This document shows positions 4,569 to 8,999 of a stretch of DNA of 8,999 bases, one piece after another. The translations under genes and the position numbers were made by a program. This DNA comes from Frankiaceae bacterium (GTDB taxonomy: Bacteria > Actinomycetota > Actinomycetes > JAVEEJ01). How positions within the stretch are numbered: position 1 is the stretch's first letter; every line of letters begins with the position of its first letter. The DNA lies in contig JAVEEJ010000331.1 of assembly GCA_030840515.1 (NCBI GenBank), positions 1 through 8,999 on the forward strand, given 5' to 3'. A model generated the notes under the pieces. That model worked only from the letters and a program-made list of their open reading frames with translations, was not told the origin of the DNA and did not search any database.

Positions 4569-7184
4569 GTGCTGTTGAATCGACTTGCCGTGCGTGGCAG
4601 CGCTGCGGTCGCCGCAGCGGTTCTCCTGGTGGGCGGTGTGGCCGGGTCGGCCAGCGCCGCCGTCCCTGCTGTCGCGAGGATCAGCCTCTCCGAGGTCAGT
4701 GCCAACTCGACCGGCAGCATCTCGATTGAGGTCACCAACCCCGCGGCTACCGGTGGCTTGACCGCCAGCAAGAACCCGGCGATCAACTCGGTGCGGATCT
4801 TCCCGCCCCTCACCAGCAGCGGTGCCCCGACCGCGACGCTCGACACGGCCGGCGCCACCACTGGGTTCAGCGCAGCACGCACGACCGATGGGTCAGGGTT
4901 CCGGTTCACCGCCACCGGCCCTGCGGCCACCGGGTCGAGCCCGCTCAAGAGCAGCACTCCGGGCATCGCCGATGCCGGGAAGGCCATCTTCAAGCTCGGT
5001 GTCAGCTATCTGCCGCAGGCCGCCGATGCTGTCGGCCAGTGGCGCGTGCAGACGTCCACCGACGGCGGCAGCAGCTACACCGACGCCGCGGCCAACGGCG
5101 CCTCCGAGCTCACCCAGACCGTGCACACCCTGTCGATCCTGACCTACCCGCTGACTCTGTCCGGCGGGCTGCGCGCGGGCAAGGTCACTCAGGGCCAGAC
5201 CGGCATCACGGTGTCCTACGTGCTGAAGAACGTGGGCACCCAGGCCGCCACGGTGACCCTGGGCGCGAGCAACGTTGTGGGTGATGCCGCTCCGAGCACC
5301 ACGGCCGTGATCGGCCCTGGGGAGACCTTCGGCTACTCGGCTCCGGTCAGCTTCCCACGCAACGGCACCCGGGCTCGCGCGATGGCTTCGCAGGTGTCCG
5401 GCAGCAGCGCGGCGGGTGCGGTCGGCTCGAAGACCATCTGGACCAACGAGTACGTCGTGCAGGCCCCGGCGGCCTTCAGCTGCACCAACCTCACGCCGAC
5501 TCTGGCCCACGGTGGTGAGCTCATCCGTCCCAAGGTCGACATCGCCCAGGCGACGGTGAGCAACGGCGTGGAGGGGGCCACCTTGCAGCCGGCCGGCACT
5601 TCGCTCGGCTACGGCACGGGGATCGTCGGCGGCAGCACGCCGCTGGTCTCCTCGCAGCCCACCACAGCCGGCGCCACGCAGACAGCGGTTGCCTTCGCTG
5701 ACGCAAGGACCAGCGGCGGCTCGGCCGACCGCAGCTACCCCGTGAGTCTCACCGTCGGTGGGATCGACCTCAACGGCGCGGCCGTCGCGCAGTCGGCCGT
5801 GGGCTGCTCCGGCGTCTCCAACCTGACGGTGGACGTGACCTCCCCGGTCGCCGCGGTCACCGTCACGACGCCGCAGCACCGGCCGACCGCGGTAGGCGAG
5901 GCTCCGGGAGCCACCACCGGGGACTACGTGGCCAAGAACAAGGACGCCCTCACGGTCGGCGGCACGATCAGCGACGGTGGCAGTCCCGCAGCCGCCGACA
6001 CCACCTCGGTCCCCACGTGCACGCTCCACGAGTACGGCAGCGTGGGGCCGATCACGCCCCAGGACATCCCCTGCACCAACAAGGCGGGTGTGCTCAGCGC
6101 CACCGCGGCTCCGCAGTACAACCCGACGGCGACCAGTGCGCAGCTCGAGGTCACCGTGCGCGACACCGCGGGCAACGTCTCCGCCCCCGCGCTGTCAGCG
6201 GCGTGGACCGTGGACACGCAACCGCCGGCCTTCGACGAGCTGGCCAGCACCACAACGACCCCGAGCACGATCGTGCTCAAGACCGATGAGCTCGTCGCCT
6301 TCGGCTATCAGGCCGCCGACTGGACCGTGACGGAGGGAGGCACTCGCCACCTCGTCGCCTCCGTCACCGGCAATGGGGGCGCCGGCAAGTTCGGCGACAG
6401 CATCACGCTGACACTCCGAGACACGCTCCCGGAGGACGCCACTCCCACGGTCACCTACGCGGCGGCCCCCGGCTCGACTGCAGCCGTCGACGGAGCGGGC
6501 AACCGCCTGGTGGACCCCGTCACCGTGCTCGACGGCGTGGCGCCTCGCACGCCGACGCTGACCGCGGTGGATGCGAACGGCCGTCAGCTCGGGGCCTTCT
6601 ACACCAACCACAACCGCCCCGCGTTCACGCTCGGCGCCGTCTCCGCCGGCCACACGGCCTCCGTCTACCGCGATGACAACGTCAACGGTGTGGTCGACAG
6701 CGGCGAGGTGGCGCTCTGCTCGGCCACCAACACCTCCGGTCTGGCGCAGATCATCTGCCAGACCGACGCGGCGCAGCCCGAGGGCGACTACCAGGTGCTC
6801 GTGCAGACGGTGGATCCCAACGGCAACGTCTCGGTGGCGCGTGCCGTCGAGCGGGTCGTCATCGACCTCAGCCCTGCTGTCATCACGGGCTTCGAGACGG
6901 ACTCGGGCGGGATCCTGGTCAGCTTCGACGAGCCGGTCACCGGACGGGACGACGCCAACGACTGGTTCGTGTCAGGTCCCAGCGGTGTCCGCGTCCAGCC
7001 GATCTCGGTGACGTCCGAGGCCAACGGCACCCAGCGCCGCCTGCACTTCAGCAGCGACCCCGGCGAGGCGGCGATCTGGGGCAGTGCGACCTCGGTCAGC
7101 TACGCCTTCCAGGGCGCCAGCGGCCGCTATACCGACCTGGCCGGCAACGCCACCCCGGACGGGACCTTCAGCAAGGCGGTATGA
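4569..7184 (+). CDS. Large secreted protein with multiple Ig-like domains, possible adhesin or matrix protein
   Basis: An 871-residue protein with a signal peptide: LNRLAVR, a hydrophobic core to about residue 26, and cleavage near SASA (27-30). Residues about 186-300 contain a CARDB-like strand pattern (SYVLKNVGTQAATVTL). Several bacterial Ig-like units follow, each ending in a D-x-x-G-N turn: RDTAGNVS (531-538), VDGAGN (640-645), VDPNGNVS (748-755) and TDLAGN (855-860). Units at about 556-650 and 771-868 look like diverged copies of each other, sharing I-x-V followed by an acidic patch and a DW-x-V strand. The unit between them carries an EF-hand-like loop (702-713). Six cysteines (305, 413, 484, 502, 717, 730) could pair in order. 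There is no LPXTG, C-terminal membrane helix or S-layer motif, so attachment to the cell is unclear. No enzyme domain was seen. Export and the Ig-like fold are well supported; the role is inferred. Confidence 0.9.
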   Translation: MLLNRLAVRGSAAVAAAVLLVGGVAGSASAAVPAVARISLSEVSANSTGSISIEVTNPAATGGLTASKNPAINSVRIFPPLTSSGAPTATLDTAGATTGFSAARTTDGSGFRFTATGPAATGSSPLKSSTPGIADAGKAIFKLGVSYLPQAADAVGQWRVQTSTDGGSSYTDAAANGASELTQTVHTLSILTYPLTLSGGLRAGKVTQGQTGITVSYVLKNVGTQAATVTLGASNVVGDAAPSTTAVIGPGETFGYSAPVSFPRNGTRARAMASQVSGSSAAGAVGSKTIWTNEYVVQAPAAFSCTNLTPTLAHGGELIRPKVDIAQATVSNGVEGATLQPAGTSLGYGTGIVGGSTPLVSSQPTTAGATQTAVAFADARTSGGSADRSYPVSLTVGGIDLNGAAVAQSAVGCSGVSNLTVDVTSPVAAVTVTTPQHRPTAVGEAPGATTGDYVAKNKDALTVGGTISDGGSPAAADTTSVPTCTLHEYGSVGPITPQDIPCTNKAGVLSATAAPQYNPTATSAQLEVTVRDTAGNVSAPALSAAWTVDTQPPAFDELASTTTTPSTIVLKTDELVAFGYQAADWTVTEGGTRHLVASVTGNGGAGKFGDSITLTLRDTLPEDATPTVTYAAAPGSTAAVDGAGNRLVDPVTVLDGVAPRTPTLTAVDANGRQLGAFYTNHNRPAFTLGAVSAGHTASVYRDDNVNGVVDSGEVALCSATNTSGLAQIICQTDAAQPEGDYQVLVQTVDPNGNVSVARAVERVVIDLSPAVITGFETDSGGILVSFDEPVTGRDDANDWFVSGPSGVRVQPISVTSEANGTQRRLHFSSDPGEAAIWGSATSVSYAFQGASGRYTDLAGNATPDGTFSKAV
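6672..6707 (+). other. EF-hand-like calcium-binding loop in the Ig-like protein
   Basis: Residues 702-713, DDNVNGVVDSGE, have acidic or amide side chains at loop positions 1 (D), 3 (N), 5 (N), 9 (D) and 12 (E), with Gly at 6. That is the canonical calcium-loop spacing, as in dockerin and related extracellular repeats. It is a single copy, without a paired loop. Confidence 0.5.
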
Positions 7185-7203
7185 ACCTCCGAGACAGATC
7201 GAG

Positions 7204-7227
7204 GGCGCTCGGGGAATCCCTCGCGCC
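7204..7227 (+). terminator. Hairpin 20 bases after the Ig-like protein gene, possible terminator
   Basis: GGCGC (7204-7208) pairs with GCGCC (7223-7227), and GGG (7212-7214) with CCC (7218-7220) around a short loop. No T-run follows. An alternative stem, CCGAG (7189-7193) with CTCGG (7208-7212), uses overlapping bases, so the two folds exclude each other. It could end the 4569 transcript or be the first element of the leader of the next gene. Confidence 0.35.
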
Positions 7228-7308
7228 GCCGGTTGTTGGGGGTGAACGGGCCTTCCGGGGCAAATCGGCACCTTCCCGGACGTTGGCCCCAAGCCCGCAA
7301 CTGCCGGT
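7228..7308 (+). ncRNA. Long structured leader element before the sugar transferase
   Basis: Bases 7228-7243 pair collinearly with 7293-7308, interrupted only by one T-T and one G-G mismatch (14 of 16 positions pair, three of them G-T). Inside, GGGCC (7248-7252) pairs with GGCCC (7285-7289), and TCCGGG (7254-7259) with CCCGGA (7275-7280), leaving a 15-base loop. The result is one extended hairpin of about 25 pairs. No good open frame explains this stretch. It ends 77 bases before the ATG at 7386. It may be a regulatory leader, an attenuator or a strong terminator. The class was not recognised. Confidence 0.45.
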
Positions 7309-7385
7309 AGATCAGTTCGTTGTCTGAAGCAGGAGCTCTTTGGCTCGCTGCACGCACGCTCGCGCACGCTGGGAGAGACCACCTG

Positions 7386-8918
7386 ATGGCCACGTCGCTC
7401 GGGAGTCGGCGCCACGTCGACGCCGTGATCGAGCGTGCGCTTGCCGTCGTGGCCAACGAGGTCACCCTGGGCCCGGCTGAACGGGCCAGCTACACCGTCC
7501 GTCAGCACTGGGTCCGCCGCTACTGCCGCGCCCTTGTGGCCGTGGACGCCCTCGCCGTCCTGTTCTCGGGCCTGCTCGCCACCCTGCTGCGGTTCCGCAC
7601 CGGTACCACGATGGCCTCCGTCGACGGCATCCCCTACCTGTGGCTTTCGGTCCTGGCCGCGCCCGTCTGGCTGCTCGCCTTGGCCATCGGCCGGGCCTAC
7701 GAGCCTCGCTTCCTGGGAACGGGCTCCGAGGAGTACCGGCGGGTCTTCGACTCGGGGCTGCGCATCATCGCCGGGATCGCGCTCGTCGCCTTCTGCTTCC
7801 AGGTCCCGATCAGCCGGCTCTACGTGGCCTTCTCGCTGCTGAGCGCTGTGGTGCTGGTGCTGGGCGGCCGCTACGCCTCCCGTCGGGTGCTGTTCGCCTT
7901 CCGTCGTCGCGGGCACTGCGTCCACCGGGTCGTCCTCGCAGGCGACCGCGCTCAGGTGGTCGAGCTCATGCGCCGCCTGCACCGCGTCCCCGCCGCCGGC
8001 TTCGAGGTGGTGGGAGCCTGCACTCCCGACGGCGACGAGCAGCTGCTGGTGGGAGACCGTCTCGCGCCGCTGCCGGTCCTCGGCTCCCTTGCCGAGGCGT
8101 CCGCCGTGATCAAGGCGGTCAACGCCGACACCATCGCCGTGGCGTCCTCGCCGCGCGTCGGCGCCGATGTCTTGCAGCGGGTTGCGTGGGACCTGGAGGG
8201 GTCCGGCGTCGACCTGCTCGTCTCGCCCGGCCTGGTCGACGTCGCCGGTCCGCGCATCCACATCCGTCCCGTGGCGGGCCTGCCCCTGCTCCACGTCGAG
8301 GAGCCCGAGCTCTCAGGTGCCCGCCGGGCCACCAAGGCTGCGGTCGACCGCTTGGGTGCCTTCCTCGGCCTGCTGCTGCTGACACCGCTGCTGGTCGCGT
8401 GCACCGTTCTCGTGGCGCTCACCTCGTCCGGATCCCCCTTCTTCAGCCAGACCCGGGTCGGCCGTGGCGGTCGGGAGTTCCGGGTCTGGAAGTTCCGCTC
8501 GATGTACCTGGACGCCGAGGCCCGGCTCCAGTCGCTCAAGACCGCGAACGAGCACGACGGCGTGCTCTTCAAGATCCGCCGAGACCCGCGCGTCACCCCC
8601 GTCGGACGCTGGCTTCGACGGCTCTCGATCGACGAGCTGCCGCAGCTGTGGAACGTGCTCCGGGGGGACATGTCGCTCGTCGGGCCGCGCCCCCCGCTGC
8701 CGAGCGAGGTCGAGCAGTACCACGACGACGTGCACCGGCGGCTGATGGTCAAGCCCGGCCTGACCGGGCTCTGGCAGGTCTCGGGCCGGGCCGACCTGGC
8801 CTGGGAGGACACCGTCCGCCTCGACCTGTACTACGTGGAGAACTGGTCGCTGGCGCTCGACTTCCAGATCCTCTGGCGCACTGCCGCAGCCGTCATCACC
8901 GGCGCCGGCGCCTACTAA
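7386..8918 (+). CDS. Exopolysaccharide biosynthesis polyprenyl glycosylphosphotransferase (initiating sugar transferase)
   Basis: A 510-residue membrane enzyme of the polyprenyl-phosphate hexose-1-phosphate transferase family (WcaJ and CpsE type). It moves a sugar 1-phosphate from a nucleotide sugar to undecaprenyl phosphate, the first step of exopolysaccharide repeat-unit assembly on the inner membrane face. Hydrophobic segments lie at about 47-69, 86-104, 125-141 and 145-162. A Rossmann-like CoA-binding-type domain spans about 178-303, and a membrane segment at 321-345 leads into the catalytic domain. That domain has KFRSM (369-373), the catalytic Asp416-Glu417 pair in SIDELPQLWN (414-423), SLVGPRPP (430-437), KPGLTGLWQVSGR (456-468) and LDLYYVENWS (479-488). 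GGGAG lies 10 bases before ATG 7386. A TTG at 7320 would add 22 residues without a good binding site. The sugar substrate cannot be read from the sequence. Full length and intact. Confidence 0.95.
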   Translation: MATSLGSRRHVDAVIERALAVVANEVTLGPAERASYTVRQHWVRRYCRALVAVDALAVLFSGLLATLLRFRTGTTMASVDGIPYLWLSVLAAPVWLLALAIGRAYEPRFLGTGSEEYRRVFDSGLRIIAGIALVAFCFQVPISRLYVAFSLLSAVVLVLGGRYASRRVLFAFRRRGHCVHRVVLAGDRAQVVELMRRLHRVPAAGFEVVGACTPDGDEQLLVGDRLAPLPVLGSLAEASAVIKAVNADTIAVASSPRVGADVLQRVAWDLEGSGVDLLVSPGLVDVAGPRIHIRPVAGLPLLHVEEPELSGARRATKAAVDRLGAFLGLLLLTPLLVACTVLVALTSSGSPFFSQTRVGRGGREFRVWKFRSMYLDAEARLQSLKTANEHDGVLFKIRRDPRVTPVGRWLRRLSIDELPQLWNVLRGDMSLVGPRPPLPSEVEQYHDDVHRRLMVKPGLTGLWQVSGRADLAWEDTVRLDLYYVENWSLALDFQILWRTAAAVITGAGAY

Positions 8919-8934
8919 GCACCCCCGGCAGACT

Positions 8935-8999
8935 GTGAAAACGCGGGCGCGGGGACTTTGGCTACGCGCGGCCCTGCTGGCCCCGGCCCTCACCCTCTT
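8935..8999 (+). CDS. Start of a probable exported protein, cut by the window edge
   Basis: GTG at 8935 opens a frame without stops to the window end (21 codons). It reads MKTRARGLWLRAALLAPALTL: four basic residues, then a hydrophobic stretch, the form of a signal peptide. It starts 16 bases after the sugar transferase stop, which suggests the same operon. There is no clear Shine-Dalgarno sequence, so the start may differ or the frame may be chance in GC-rich DNA. Confidence 0.45.
   Translation, partial: MKTRARGLWLRAALLAPALTL

Noticed and set aside
4893..6029. Minus-strand frame antisense to the Ig-like protein gene
   Set aside because: No domain pattern, and the plus-strand frame has a signal peptide, a ribosome binding site and repeated domains.
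7320..7385. TTG start at 7320 for the sugar transferase
   Set aside because: No good binding site; ATG 7386 has GGGAG upstream and gives a usual cytoplasmic N-terminus. Kept only as an alternative.
7185..7385. Firm assignment of the leader as a c-di-AMP or c-di-GMP riboswitch
   Set aside because: Only short fragments match either consensus and conserved junction bases are not all present; left as an unclassified structured element.
6972..8294. Minus-strand frame of 440 codons across the end of the Ig-like gene, the leader and the sugar transferase
   Set aside because: Composition is dominated by Gly, Arg, Asp and His with no motif, and it is antisense to two secure genes.
7640..8938. Plus-strand frame of 432 codons inside the sugar transferase gene
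   Set aside because: Arg/Pro/Ala/Gly-rich translation of another frame of a full-length, motif-complete enzyme.
8313..8993. Minus-strand frame at the right edge
   Set aside because: Antisense to the conserved catalytic domain of the sugar transferase, with no recognisable pattern.

Overview
The window is high-GC DNA, with strongly GC-biased third codon positions, GTG as well as ATG starts, purine-rich ribosome binding sites and an apparently leaderless gene. This points to an actinobacterium, perhaps of the Nocardioides or Cellulomonas type, but the genus cannot be fixed from the sequence. Seven complete protein genes are supported, plus the likely first codons of an eighth at the right edge. 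No rRNA, tRNA, transposase, CRISPR array or phage gene was seen, and no stretch of 300 bases lacks a gene.

Left part (1-1636): a minus-strand gene for a small exported protein with a long Ser/Gly/Asp low-complexity tail (29-616). It faces away from a plus-strand gene for a secreted protein of unknown function (756-1583). A 139-base divergent control region with a perfect 10-base palindrome separates them.

Sugar nucleotide part (1637-3629): the GDP-L-fucose synthase gene fcl (plus) and the GDP-mannose 4,6-dehydratase gene gmd (minus) lie tail to tail, 7 bases apart. Together they convert GDP-mannose to GDP-L-fucose. The coding tails of the two genes form an 8-bp inverted repeat that could end transcription in both directions. 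fcl appears to be transcribed without a leader.

Right part (3772-8999): a small zinc-ribbon protein with three membrane segments (3772-4353); an 871-residue secreted protein made of Ig-like domains (4569-7184); and a polyprenyl-phosphate sugar-1-phosphate transferase that starts exopolysaccharide repeat units (7386-8918). A GTG codon at 8935 opens what looks like a signal peptide of a further exported protein cut by the window edge.

Read together, this looks like part of a cell-surface or exopolysaccharide locus. gmd and fcl supply GDP-fucose, the transferase loads the first sugar onto the lipid carrier in the membrane, and the secreted Ig-like, Ser/Gly/Asp-rich and unknown proteins may be matrix or wall components. 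That functional link is inferred from neighbourhood only. The least explained signals are in the non-coding DNA: an 81-base near-continuous hairpin before the sugar transferase (7228-7308), and a nested inverted repeat whose right arm covers the ribosome binding site of the Ig-like protein (4481-4556).
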